From positions 2,542,001-2,606,000 of the forward strand of contig JANCRA010000040.1 of NCBI GenBank assembly GCA_024362935.1: a stretch of DNA of 64,000 nucleotides, read 5' to 3'. Every line of letters starts with the position of its first letter. Position 1 is the stretch's first letter. The position numbers and the translations under genes are program-made. Positions 49,386-62,215 of this stretch are shown here, piece after piece. The notes below the pieces were generated by a model. The model did no database searches, was not told where the DNA came from, and was given only the letters and a program-made list of their open reading frames with translations. The DNA comes from Setophaga petechia (Eukaryota; Chordata; Aves; Passeriformes; Parulidae).

Positions 49386-52300
49386 ACTCTTACTTAGGTT
49401 GTACTGTGATCTCTCTCCCACCAGCAGACAAATCAATTGCCAGCAGAGACTCTTTTTAGCTGAGGGGATCACACAGGATATACCAGTGATACTGCAAAAT
49501 CATCATGTACAGGGATGGTATCCACAAGTGAGATGGAAATTTTGAACAACTGTACTTTTGTAACAACCACTGCTATGAGAAGCCCTTCATGTTTCTGCTT
49601 AGTTGTTGCAAATAAAGCAAGTCCCTAGATGTAAACCTTATTTGTAAATTCCACAATGGAATAAGACGTTCAAATGTCTGCTTTTATTGAATGTATGCAA
49701 CAGTAGCTCTTTGCTGCTCTGGTTGGTGTCTGGTCACTTCTGCTGTAGCTGTTGATACACAGAGGGTGGTGAGGGGCAAAATGCTTCACAAAGTACTTAG
49801 AGATTCCTGCAGTTCCCCTGCTTACTCTCTGCACTTGTCCATAACACAAGAATGAAGTAGGATAAAAAAATGGTGCTTAGGCAACTTCAAAACTGAATTT
49901 ATATTAAAAAATAATGCCTCAGGCATTCTTTCAAACCAAACTGCATCTTCCTTTTTGGTTCATACCCTCCTTTTGCCACCTGTTTCAAAATGCTACTGCA
50001 TCAAGAACCCCTGTTTGGCACACAAAGGTCATCTCCTTCCTTTTCCCATCACTATTCTTGAGCCAAATTCCTTGGCCTGTTTTAACAGTGCCTCAGATGA
50101 GGGGTCAAGGAATGAACAAACATTTTCCTCTCAGGAGTTCAGCGTGTGTTTGCACAGGCTCGTGGACAACACTTGGGCATTTTTCAACTCACCTAAGCTC
50201 AGTAGACACTTGAGGTCACCCTGGGTAGCCGTACTCCATGGGTCCAGGCCAGGAAGGCAACCCAGGTCTTGGTGTTGATGAGTCTTTTCTTGGCATAGGC
50301 AGGAGAAATCAGGAGCCACAGTGCAGTGCAGACTGTGTTGGCTGTCTCTTACTGGCCTGAGCCTTGGTGGCCTTACTTCAGCAGGAGGTCACACAGACTG
50401 GTAAAGGGGAGGTGGGTGGTGTGGGTTTTAACAGATATACAGCAGCACACTAACATGGGATGAACAGCAGTGGGTCCCAAGCACTGCTCTACCTAAAGGG
50501 GGCTGAACAGCTGAAATCTGCCGTCCATTTAATAAATGGAAGATCTTCAGCCAAGCCCCTGCACCTGGCCTGACTGCCCCAGCCCTGCAGGAAGTGGTGA
50601 GCATTCAGGGATTCAGGGTGCTGCAGGACCTTAAGGAGGCCCCCAGACAGCCAACCTGACTGCTGTCTCAAGTCTGTCCTCCCATTTCCAGCTCTGAGTT
50701 CTAGTTCCTGTCCTTTTTGAGATCCCAGAATAGCCCTTTGTCAATTGCAGTAGTTATTTATAAAGACAAATGATATTAGGAAAGAGCTTGATATCTTTTA
50801 AATTGCATCTGATGAAATCTGCTTGCAATGGCCACATGTGTGAAACAGTCCTTTTGGCTCCCTTGAAGCCTTTTAGCTCTCAGTACTGGGCCCATACATC
50901 ACAGCCACTCCATTATCCCTAGCTTAGGGCCCTCATCTTCAAGTGAAGAAGTCCCTGCCCTCTCAGCATTCATGAACCCTTTATCCAGTTCGTCCCATGT
51001 CCACCACAAAGCTGGTGCTTTGGCCACTGCAACTGGCAGCGACTAACTCATGGGCCAAGGCCAAAGCTGGAAGTCTCAGAATTTTGTTTCTTACATGTAA
51101 GAAGTATCCAGCATTCTTCTAAAGTCAGTAAGAACTTTCAGGTGACTTTATCTTGCCTTGGTTCAGACCTCAGATTTGAAATTAATTTTTGAGCCAGTCC
51201 CATTAGCATCCAATGAAGGGATGTGCTCTGTACAAGCTGACCATCCTCACCTCAAACACATACACAGACCTGGGAGGAGGGAGAGGTAGAAAAATAATAA
51301 AGTGAATATAACAGAAGTAAATTAATATGAAAAAAATAAGTGTTCCATCTTAATTTCAAACATTATTAGAAATGACATAACATGAAGATGTGAAACTGTT
51401 TCTCTCACAGGCAATCTACAGACAACCCAAAGATGGCCATGCTGTTAAATCTGTTCATGTTGTAATAATGCCAAAGAAGCTCAAATGGAAATTGAGCCCC
51501 ATTTTCCTATGTGCTTTCCAAAGCCAAGGTTTTTCCTGCATTGTCTCTTTGCCCCATGTTTCCAGGGTGGTAAACTGTAAAACAAGGTGCCTGTGTTGCT
51601 TGGTGGATGTTCCTGTGCTCCCTTGGTGCCAGGATGGGCAGTGGCTGCACCCATGATGACCTGAGCCAGCAGGAGACAAATCTCTCTCCTAGACTTCCTT
51701 ATTACCGCATCTCAGTTAATGTGAGTGAAATTAATGTGTATTATTGCACTTAATCCCCTAGTTGCTCCAACCTGCAAAAATTCCTATGAAACTTGAGACA
51801 TGGCTCAGACTTGGCTTTCCAAAGTGGCAGGTACCAGCGAGTTTCATTGCTGCTTGGTGGATTTGGGAATGCAAGATGATTGGGGAATTATGGGCGTAGA
51901 TGCTCTGTATAAGTAGAAGATAGGATCCATGGCATCCAGTTTTGGTAATCTGTAAGCCAAGTGATGCATTTTGGTGGCCCATCTCCTCCGGTCACCTGCA
52001 GAAGCAGGAGTGCTCAGCAGATGGTTTATCCCTTCTGTTTCAGAGGCTCAGGACCATGTGAGTTACCATGTCTCTCTGTGGATTTGGAGAGCTCATGGCT
52101 CTCCAAATTACTTGTTCTGCAGCACCATCACTGCCCCCAGTCACAGAGGGGCATGAGGTGATTCTCAGAACAGCTGCTTAAATTTGTGCCAGACCACACC
52201 AGGGGAAAGAGTAACAAAACAGAGCTGTGCTGGCCAGAGCTAGGAAGCTGGGCTGGTTTTCTGCTGATGTGGAAACAGAATCTGCTCTATTGTTCCTATC

Positions 52301-53539
52301 CAGGGCTGTGAGCAAGGGCACACGCTGCGCTCTGCTTTTGCCGAGCAGGTTCAAGGTCTCCATTTCCTGCTCACCTTACAGGAGTTCTATAGATAAACAT
52401 CTGCACTTTTCTAGGCTGAGAGTGCTAAAAGCAAATGCCACCCCTGCTCAGCTTTTCAGATGGTTGACAAAGCACTGTAAAGGTCCAAGTTTTATTTGGA
52501 AATGAAAAGATCTTTGTACCAAACAGAATATAGCTTGTGCACTGCTGAGACCGACAGTCACTAAAAGCGAGCACATCTGCTGATGCAACCTAATTGCTGT
52601 TTTGATTGCCCAGCCATGACGGGGCATAAAAATATTGTCTGTCTACAAAAAAAGAATGAAACCTCACTTGACCGTTTTGTGCCCAAATACCTTGGCACCC
52701 AGCCCTGCCGAGCTAGAGTTGGGCAATCTGAATTCAAAAATTTCCCAGTGGAACCAGCTCCTAACAATACAAAGCTGTGCCTGTCTGACTGGATGGGCTA
52801 TTTTCATGACTCTGAATAAAAATCATGTCTAGAGCACTGCACGTTTCTGTGGGGGCTGTGCAAGCAGGCAGGCACTCTGGCCTGTGCCCGGGAGCTTTCC
52901 AAGTTAAGTAGGTAGAGAATGAGCCACTGTTGAAAGGCAGTCTCTCAAGGCTTATGGGCTTTCTGCTTGCCTGTGGACAAGGATCCTTACAAAACATCAT
53001 TAGGAACATTTCTGAAGCAACATGGCAGGACTGGAGCTAGTACCCAATTAGGTGAAGCCACATCTGCTTACTGAAGGAAGTCCTTGGCTCTTGTGGGAAA
53101 CAGGAGAGTGGCCTCCTCAAATTCAGGTATAAATCACAAAGATGTCTCACTTTCACTTGATTTCAATGAAAACCAGTTGTTGTACCTAGGCCTGTTGTCT
53201 AACAGGACAGCTTTTTAACAGGGTACACCAGCATGGCTGGCCCTAACTTTTTTCCTTCCTGCCCCAAGTAATGTGGGCATTGCAGAGCCCCAGTTCTGTG
53301 CTGGGACTGGACTGGGATGGAGTGAGGACCCTGTCCCAGCCAGGACAGTCCTGCAGGATACTGCTCCAGGACAAGTTTTCTGGACCAAATCCAGCCTCCC
53401 ACAGTCCGGCTCTTCTGGATTTACCTGGTTACAGGAAGTGAATAGAAGGGAGCTGGGGTAGGAGTAAGCCATGGGATAACAGAAACACTGAATTCTTTGC
53501 ATTTCCAAGTCCACTACTACACAAGTCCCCAGTGTGACA
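49386..53539. other. Intergenic DNA, no gene seen
   Basis: No recognisable gene, RNA or repeat. All open frames are under 110 codons and none resembles a family I know. Confidence 0.7.
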
Positions 53540-53875
53540 TCTACACATCATTTAAGTCCCTCCAGGGGTGGTGACTCCACCACCTCCCTGGACAGCCTGA
53601 ACTGGTGCTTTCTTTTTGGTCAATAAATTCTTTCTGATATCCAAACTAAACCTCCCCTTGTGCATCTTGAGGTTATTTCCCCTTGTCCTATTGCTTGCTG
53701 CTTGAGAAAAGAGACTGACCCCTGCCTCACTACAACCTTCTTTCATAGATCAAGAAGATCTCTCCTCAGCCATGTTTTCTCCAGGTTAAACAACCCCACT
53801 TCCCTTAGCCACTCCTCATCAGAGCTGTGCTCTATAAACTTCAACAGCTTCATTGCTCTTGCAGAGAAAAAGATT
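53540..53875 (-). mobile_element. CR1 LINE fragment (3' part), minus orientation
   Basis: The plus strand shows the reverse complement of the CR1 3' region: TCCCTCCAGGGGTGGTGACT, CCACCTCCCTGGACAGCC, TTTCTGATATCCAAACTAAA, CCCCTTGTCCTATTGCTTGC, TCTCCAGGTTAAACAACCCC and CTTAGCCACTCCTCATCAGA. It is better preserved than the intron 1 fragments. Confidence 0.88.
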
Positions 53876-56800
53876 GATCCTTCCCTCCCATTAAAAAGGG
53901 TATTGATTGATCTGCCCATTTAATAGGCTTCACCTGCTAAATCCCAGCTTGCAGCCTGTCTCTGCCGCTTCAGCCAGGTCCTCATACCACTACTTTTGTG
54001 TTTTTCTTCCTCCGTGGTGGAGCCTTTCAAGTTTTTCTTTAGAGGGGAAACCAAGTGATTTCAATCAGCTGCCAGCCCAGCCCTGTATCAGTGAGGGGCT
54101 CCTGGCTTAGCATTACAGCATATGAAATCCCTAAGATCCTCTTTCCTCAATACAAAAATGTCAGACTGGCTTAAGATTTTTTAATGTTGGTTTGTTTGTT
54201 TATTTTTTTTCTTTGTTGAGGTGGTTTTGTGGTTTTTTCTTTCTTTTTTTTTTTTTTTTTCATTTCTTCTTATTTCTTTTTTTCTTTTTTCCCCCTGAAA
54301 TTCCTGTTGGGAACCAGTGTGTTTTACACACTTGCTTAGAGAGAAGCTGCTGTGCAGCAGGGTCAAGCTCTTGCAGAGCTCTGACTGCAGTATACATCAA
54401 ACACTGTGTGGCATTGCAGTCACCTGGTCACAGGTGAGAAAAGAATGGAAAAGATGGGCTGCCCCTTTTTACAGCCTGCTGGACAGACCCTAACTGCAAA
54501 TATGGCTGTGTCTCTGCTGTATTCAAACCACCAAGGAAAAAGCAGGGAGTCTAAAATCAGTTCTGAATTGCATATTTTCTCTGAATTATGAGAATGTGTA
54601 ATAGAGTAGTCAAAAGAGCTGGCATGGTTTTCACCACGTCTCCATGTTGCCATAATCACTTTCACCTCGCCTCCACTGGGTTCCCTTTGGGTTATCCTTG
54701 GCAGTGCACCAGTTGTTCCCATGTAGAACCTCACCTCTGTTCTCCAGACCAGAGGATACAGCGCCTTGGCTTTGGCCACTGTAGACCTGATAAAAAGAAA
54801 AGAATGCTGCATCTTGCTGAACAGCCTTTCCTTTTGGCCACAGGGAAATTGTCAGGGTTAACATCTTGTGATGTCCCAGACTCAAGAGCCCTTTGGGAGG
54901 ATGTGTGGGGAGTGGGACCATTTGTGGAGATCTCCCAGGGAGAAAGAATGAAGCTGTTGACAAGAGGTTACGTCTACTCCCAGCAGCATTTGCAGGCAGT
55001 GCAGCAACACCTTGCTGTTGATAGAGTCAGAGGTAATCAGTAATTTGAACAGATGGATCTACATTGTATTCCATGTTCAGCTCCACAGATAACACCAAAA
55101 ACAACCAGTTTACTCCAAAATAAGTAAGCATTTGCAATGGTGAAATTTCAGAAGTCATTTGAGAAAACTTTTAGACAGTATTTTGTGTGTCAAGCATTTA
55201 CAAGTATTCCCAAGGCTCTCAGAGAGAAGGCTTGGGGAGGATGGCTTTCTTAGCATGGCAGCCGTGAGATCACTCACCTTTCTGTGCAGCAAAGGGAAGC
55301 TCCAGAAGCTTGGTATACCCATGATCCTTGTGCCTGGGATCTAGCAGGGCAGCCTGCCAGGGGTGCTGTGTGTGAGCTGATGAGAAACAGAGAGGGTTTG
55401 GAAACCCACCTGGCAAGTGAGACTGTATTGGAAAATTGCCCGGTTTCTGTCAAAGTGTTGTCAAAATCATCCCATTCTCAAAGTATGAGTTTTTTTGTGT
55501 CAGGTCAGCATTTTCAGGGTAAAAAAAACCCAAACAAAAAAACCCCCCGAGGAAGACAAGAAAAAAAAGTTGGAAAGTTTTCAACCAGCAATCAGCCCAA
55601 TGGCCGTATGTTGCTGGCCTTCACAAGTCTCCAAAAGGAGGTTTCTAAGCCAGCTGTGCATTTTACACAGAGAGTGAGGAGGGTGAGGGAGAGCAAAGGC
55701 ACTTGGCAACTCTGGGACCTGCTTCTCCACAATCTGATCCCAAAAAGAAAATGCTGTAGCTGTGTGTGACCAGAATCACAAATACTCAGCAATGAGTATT
55801 CTTCTTGAGCAAAAACCACTTATTGACTCCTTCAAAGTAAAATTGGTCTGTCTTGATCAAAAGCAATGCTGACCATTTCTAAGTCAAGGACCTGATGTTC
55901 TCCACCAGCTTTCATCTGCCACAGATGATACAGATATTTTCTTTTTTTTCCAACATCTACGCCACCTAAGGAGTACCTGTTGTCCATGCTTTACAGAAGA
56001 TGAGTACTGTGTTACCTTATGGGTTAGTTCCACCACCAAATCAGTCCTATCCACAAAAAGGCTATTCCCTTCCTCATTATAAGAACCTGGCTTTGCTGTG
56101 AAAGCAAGATCATCCAGACTTACCAGTCTGTCTCAGACCAGAAGAAACCTGTCACAATTCTGGATAGCATAAAGGACAAAGCCATGCCATGCATGAAAAA
56201 GAGGTTGTTTCTGGGAGGGATGTGCCTTCCCTCTGAAATGCTGAGGTAGTGGTTGATGCGCAGTGTAAGATCTAATTTACTACACTCCCCAGTTGAAAAT
56301 GAGATCCAAACATTCAGGTGTTGGTAATCACTGATGTGTAGCTGCTTTATGAACAGAAAATTCGCATCTGCCTTCCCAGATCTCCCATCTCCAGGCAGGT
56401 GGACAGTGCCCCAAGTGACCATGTCCAGTGTCACTGTACCAAAGAATCCGTTTAAGTTGTGAAGTGACATGAACTCAGCTGATGGTACACCTGAGGAAGC
56501 AACACACTAAATCCAGTGTCATTTCATGCTGAAGTAGACATTTTCATCTCTGAGGACATACTCCCTTCAGTGATCAGTACAGCCTCTTCTTCTCCCTAAT
56601 GGTCTTAAGTCCTGGTCTACTGCTACATGATGGGCATGTTCAGTACCATTCTTGTGCATAGGTAACACACTACTTCTAATTTTTGGATTGCAGGTTGCTG
56701 ATTTTTCCACCAAGAGAACATTTCTTGTAGTTAATGAGGATGTTTGGGTGGCATAAATCTCATCCTATTTAAAAGTCTACAGTAATAGTCTATATCTGAG

Positions 56801-59800
56801 CTGATTTCTCTGGAAATCTTTTGATGGCTGTTGGAAGAAACAGGTAATGCAATGTACCTGTTTTACTTTAAAATTCTTATTTGGGATTGAAACAATCCAA
56901 AGTGATCTCAAAGTCTCCGGGTGAATTCCACCCTTGTATCACAAGGATTTAAGATCCTGAGAGGATGAACTGTAAAAAACCAAAATTAAACTCTTTGTGC
57001 TGGATGTCGGGTCTCTGAGGTTTCCCTTACCTTGTTTCAAGGTGCCACTGAGACTGAGGACACAAGACTCTGCTGCTGATGTTCATCTTGGGTCCCTGTT
57101 GTTGCACCAGTGACAGCAGCCTCTGATGGAGGCAGCTGACAAGCAAACAAGTCAATAACAAGAGTGACCTTGTATCACCATACCAAAAAAGAACTCATAT
57201 TTTCTGCCCAGGTCCTGCTCCTTGTCTCCCACTGAAGGGCTTTCCAGGCATTATACTTCTGCCCCTCTCATGCCCTTCTTAAATCCCCTTTTGTCACTGT
57301 GGCCAAACAGAGGTGAATGTGAATGCAGTCACTCCTTAGGCTGGTCTCTGGCTAACCTCTAAGTCATGCTGCCAGAGTCCCAGGAGTGGCGGGAGAAGTC
57401 AAAATTGGTTTGTCTCACACCACCAGGGGTTTCACCCATCTGCAGTACAAGCCCTTCATCTCTCCTCTCCCCATGATAAGACCACCTTTAAAGAAAGACA
57501 TCACTCCTTATGTAAGTAGAAGGCTCCCTGGAGCTTGTCAGTACCAGTTGTGCCCATTTCTGGCTGTTCTTTCTCTCACAGAAGCCCAACTATATGAATT
57601 GCATTATAGATTCAGTACTTAATGAAGTCTTATTCTTTCTTCTTGCTCACACAGCAGAACCATCACACCCTATCCCACTGAGTCTCTCAATATAACCAAT
57701 ATGTAAGAACTGGAAGGAAGAAAATTTTATAGCCAGGGAGGTACGAAGGTAAGTCCTTATCCTAGATATGAGTTCCCACTGACTGAGAAACTCCTCTACC
57801 CATCAGAGTGGTGGTAGATGGGAAGCAAACAGCAAGACAAGGTTCTGAGCTGTATAGTACTTCCCCACTGCCTGGGAAGACCCCCTCTTGCAGGCCAGGT
57901 CCCTTTACTAGTAATCCTCTCTGTTGCTAGCAATGTTGGTCTGCTGTGTAAGGTGAAATGAATTAAAAAATCCAAACTGGTATTGATGTAAATGAAAAAC
58001 AGGGAATTTTTTTTTTAAACAGCTGTCAGCTATTTGAATTCTTGCAAAAGTCTTACTCAGTGTTGGAGCTGAGTCACTCCTACAGTGCATGGCCAAACTA
58101 ACATCTTGTGGGGATATGTTTGGGGAGGGGAGTGGGAGTAAAGGGGAGGGAGGGGGCTAATCATACTCATAATTTCTCATCTTCCAAAATAATCTGTTTT
58201 CTAAATGCACTGCTAAACCCTTGTGTTAGCAATCCACCATCTGCTCCTTCTTTCAAAACACCCACTATGTAGTCTGCTGTCTTGTTATACTGCCAAAACT
58301 CTATATACTGTGGGTAGAATAGTCTCTTCTTTCAGATGCTTTTCTTAGGTGACGGGGGAAAAAAACCTTTGGAATTAGCACCAAATATAAGTTAGTGCAT
58401 GGCCATGCAGCTTGCTCTTATCCTGCAATCTGTGATGTAATCTCAGCAGCAAATAAGCAACTAAATTTTATCCATCTAATTCCAGGCAGGGGCACTGGTA
58501 TCACCCTCCAGCATAGACTGGAGCTGGAATGTTTTGGGTAATCTCTGGAATGCCTCAATAGAATTATAAATCCATAAATCAAAGCAGTCATTATGTATTT
58601 GAATAATATGTGGATCAAAGTCTCAGATTGAGGGCCCCTTTGTTCCCATGCTCTTTTTATATCTTACTCAGTGAGCATCTATTCAATGAGAAACAATTAC
58701 AGTGAATTTAGAGCAAAAACATACAGTGCTAATGGAGCTCTGAAGACCTCCTCTGGCAAAGCATTTGAGCATATGCTTAATTTTAAGCACATGAGTGGTA
58801 AGAGTGAAACTGCACACAAAAGAGTGGTATTTAGTTCAGCAATATGTTGAATTGGTATCTAAATTTAAATTATCAATCTCTCCAAACTGAGTCTTATTCA
58901 AAGTAGTTTATCTTTACTCTCCCACCCAAACACTTTGTTAGCAGCATTTCATACCACAGGTCTGTACAAATACTGCACTTAATCCTGCTTGTCCTACTCT
59001 AAGGCGAGTCTGTCCTCAGTAGGAGCAATTAAAGAAAGAGGAGCAAGACAAAGGCCATGTCTTGTTAAACAGTGCAATTATCTGGGATATATGAGTGCTG
59101 GTTTTTTGCCAAAGGGAAGCTGAAACAAAGGAACCAAGTGAGTTATGATGTGCATCGACTCTGTTCCATGACAGACACGGGACTAGACCGTTGGATCACA
59201 AAATGCCGCCACCAGAAGCATCAGCCAAAAACCTCCTGCCTCCAGTCCAGGATAATCCCAGCCAGTCCACGGCTCCTTTCTCATCTGAAAGGACATTGTG
59301 ATGAAAGGCAATGTTTGCAACACTGTGCTGGTAAGCCTCTGAAAAGTAGTACAAACAAAGACAGGTATGACTGTACCTCCAATAAAGGAAAAAGTAGCTC
59401 TGATGGATCTGGAAAGGTTCTTCACATGGCTGTGCTAATGCTTGCCAGGCAGAAGTGAGGCCAGCAAGACAAGGGCTTTGGTGCACTTTGTTTTGCACAT
59501 GGGGAAGTAGAAGAACCCTCTGGCTTTAAACCACCCATGGCAAGCAAAACAAATCTGACATCTTTGCTCTGCTCTGCTCCAGAGAGGTTCCACTGGATGT
59601 ACTCTGATGCTGAGATGAAATGAGGCCTTGAGGCGGCTTGCACAAATGTTTGGGAAAGATGAGGATCATCCTCCAGCATAGCTCCTGCCCCAGTGCCTGG
59701 GCTCTGCCTGAAGAGTCTTCCAGCTGTTCAGGGGCCACTTCCCTGCTCCAGCCCAGCTCATGTGGGTGGTCCAGCTCAGTCCCTGCTAGAAAACTCCCTG

Positions 59801-62004
59801 CTGCGACTTGCCCTGTCACATTGGCAAAAGTAGGAATTGTGAAACATGTGTCAAGGCAATTGGGAGCACAAAGGTGGTCTGCTCACAAGGTGCAAACAAA
59901 AACATTATTTTAAAAGATAGATGTTGCAAAATACTTAATAAGATCAGAAGATTGCATAAAGAGCAGCGAAAGGAGCTCACATCACTGGGAAAATGAGCCA
60001 ATTTTTTTACCCCACAATCTGCTGTGTGGACTGGGGTAGAAACCTTTCCAAAGAGAGTGAAGGAGAAACGGATAGTCTTTTCCTCCAGGAAGCAGGAGAG
60101 TTTCTGTCTTGCTTCAGCACACATCAACTCACCTGCATAACTTTAAACATATTCCTAACACTTGAAGTCTTTCCAAGCTGCCAAATCCTAGATCATCTTG
60201 CTCTATTAACAAAAAAAATTTGCTTATTCATCAGCTACAAAATCTCTTACTCCATTTCTCACATAAACACCAAACCAAATATGAGCCTCCAACCAGGCAG
60301 CAAAGATGAAATTCTTTCTAGACTTGTAGTTAATGAACATACTAAAGACTGCCATGCTTTGTCTTAGAATCTCCCTGTAGGGATGCTGCTACATAACTTA
60401 CCCTGGTGGACATGATTAAAATCCAATGAAAATAATGGCAAAGACTTATTCAGGTCAGCTACTGTAATGTGAGAAAATGTTGTTTATGTGCAAGCTCTTT
60501 TTCCCTTGTATGTGTTTCCCCCTCTTTAAATGCTCTTCAGTTTGGCCCCAACTGAATCACAGATCAAAGCATTTCGGCTTTTGAGACCAAATTGCAATTT
60601 ATAATGTCTGTCGTTTGAGCTAATCTGTCTCTGTGTCATCTCATTTTAAATCAACAGTAAGCAGCACAAAATAACTCATTTTGGTATGCCCTGCTGAATG
60701 AGGATTTTAACTCAAGCATCCTGTTACCAGTTCTCTCCACAGGTAGATGGGGTTTTCTGCCTTTATCTGGGAGTGTTTTGTTCCTATTGTAAACATCAGT
60801 TTTGTAAACAACTTGTATTCTACTGAGGTGAAAGAACCACATCTCCAAACTGCAACTCAAGGTCTGGTTTGTCTCCCTTCTTCTAACTTTAACTGTATCA
60901 AAGGGTAGCTTAATGCTGTAAATAGCCTTTCATTTTTAATTAAGACAGTCCTAATTTCAAACCCACTTGAACAATCTGGGTTTAAAAGTTCAATTCATGA
61001 TTCATGCCACAGTCTTATCTATTCTTCACAGCAAAGACCATAGCAAACAGGCCAGTTCTAGTGTAAGCACTGCTCCCCAGCTCCCAATATCACTACTGTG
61101 TGACTCCCTGTTTCGTGCTGATCCTGCTCCCCTGACAACAAAGGGGATGCACGAAGGCAGCATGAGGATGAGTCAGCCCCAGGGTGCAGCACACATCAGC
61201 ATGTCACTGGCACAGCTGAGCACATCTCCATGGGCTCTCTGCTGGGCTATCATCCCCCCTGCATCCCTGCCCATTTTGCTGTGTACCACTGTTTGTGAAG
61301 AGAAAATCCAACCCAATGTCTTAGAATCTCCCTGTAGAATCTCCCATTTCCTATTCTGATTTCACTCTTCCAGCTGACCTTACTCTCCATTTTCTTGCAG
61401 CCTAGCAGACCCTGTCATGCTGTGCCTGGCTTAGTTGTCTCCCTATTGCTGCATCCCCCACCCTGAGCCCATGGGAGGGAGAGGTGGGTGAATGCTGGAT
61501 GGTGGCTGGACCAGCCACGGGGGACTTTTATGTCATAATACCCTGGGAAAGTGAGAGACAGAGACATGGTCTCCTGGTGTAGAGACTACAGATTAGCTCT
61601 GTTGGAGCAGATCTCCTTGAGGAACGAGTAACACATGAAACTCCCACTAATGCCAACCTGGCTTTTGCTTGGTATTGCTTAACTTTGATGAATAATGCAA
61701 GAGTCCGGCCTGCGGTTTATTTTATTTAACTGCATCTCTTTTCAAAACAAAACCAACCAAAACCCAAGCAAACAAATACCCCTCCAGAGCAAGCTGATGT
61801 CAGACCTAAAGTGTGGCTCTACAGAGTAAGGGGCACTGGAGAAAAATGAGCTTCAGGTGCATGGCAGAGATGCTGCGTGTGGAGGGAAGAACCACCTTTT
61901 GCAGCCGGGGCAAAAGTCCACACAGCTCAGTGCACACTCATTCTGGTCCATAACAGGAGTTCAAGTAAAGAGATAAAAGCAAAGAGATAAAGCAAAGCCA
62001 AGAT
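53876..62004. other. Intergenic DNA, no gene seen
   Basis: Contains a T-rich tract at 54178-54296, an AAGCATATGCTTAA-like possible old-repeat scrap near 58765-58795, and a 21-base word present twice (60360 and 61318). Open frames up to 161 codons (for example 55284-55769) show no family resemblance. Confidence 0.7.
54178..54296. repeat. T-rich / polypyrimidine low-complexity tract
   Basis: TTTG units, a run of about 20 thymines and then TTTC-rich sequence ending in CCCCC. The second half is nearly pure pyrimidine on the plus strand. Confidence 0.85.
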
Positions 62005-62215
62005 CTTCTTGGCCTGGAGGTTGTACCGAGAACATTACTTTCAGCAGCCCTTGGTAGATCTGTCCTTTATGAACGTGTCTGAACTATTGGCCTCCAATAT
62101 CCATGCCACCAAGTCCCACAATTTAATTATGTGTTGGATGAAAAAGTACACCTACTTGTTTGTATTAAAGTTCAGACTGGGTACTGGCATATCACAGATC
62201 AAATAGAGTAAAAGC
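62005..62215 (-). mobile_element. CR1-superfamily LINE fragment, minus orientation
   Basis: GGTAGATCTGTCCTTTATGA, GTCCCACAATTTAATTATGT and GATGAAAAAGTACACCTAC match the antisense phrasing of older CR1/L3-like 3' ends (TAGATCTGTCCTCCATGAAT, GAGTTCCACAGTTTAATTAT, GTGAAGAAGTACTTCCT). The exact subfamily cannot be told. Confidence 0.65.

Noticed and set aside
54588..55043. 151-codon plus-strand frame
   Set aside because: No recognisable motif, overlapped by an open frame on the other strand, no splice or promoter context.
55284..55769. 161-codon plus-strand frame
   Set aside because: It reads through an A-rich low-complexity stretch giving Lys/Pro-rich sequence, and has no similarity to a known family.
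56120..56470. 116-codon minus-strand frame ending in an aromatic-rich tail; considered as a retroviral envelope scrap
   Set aside because: No conserved envelope motif, no neighbouring gag or pol remnants and no LTRs were seen.
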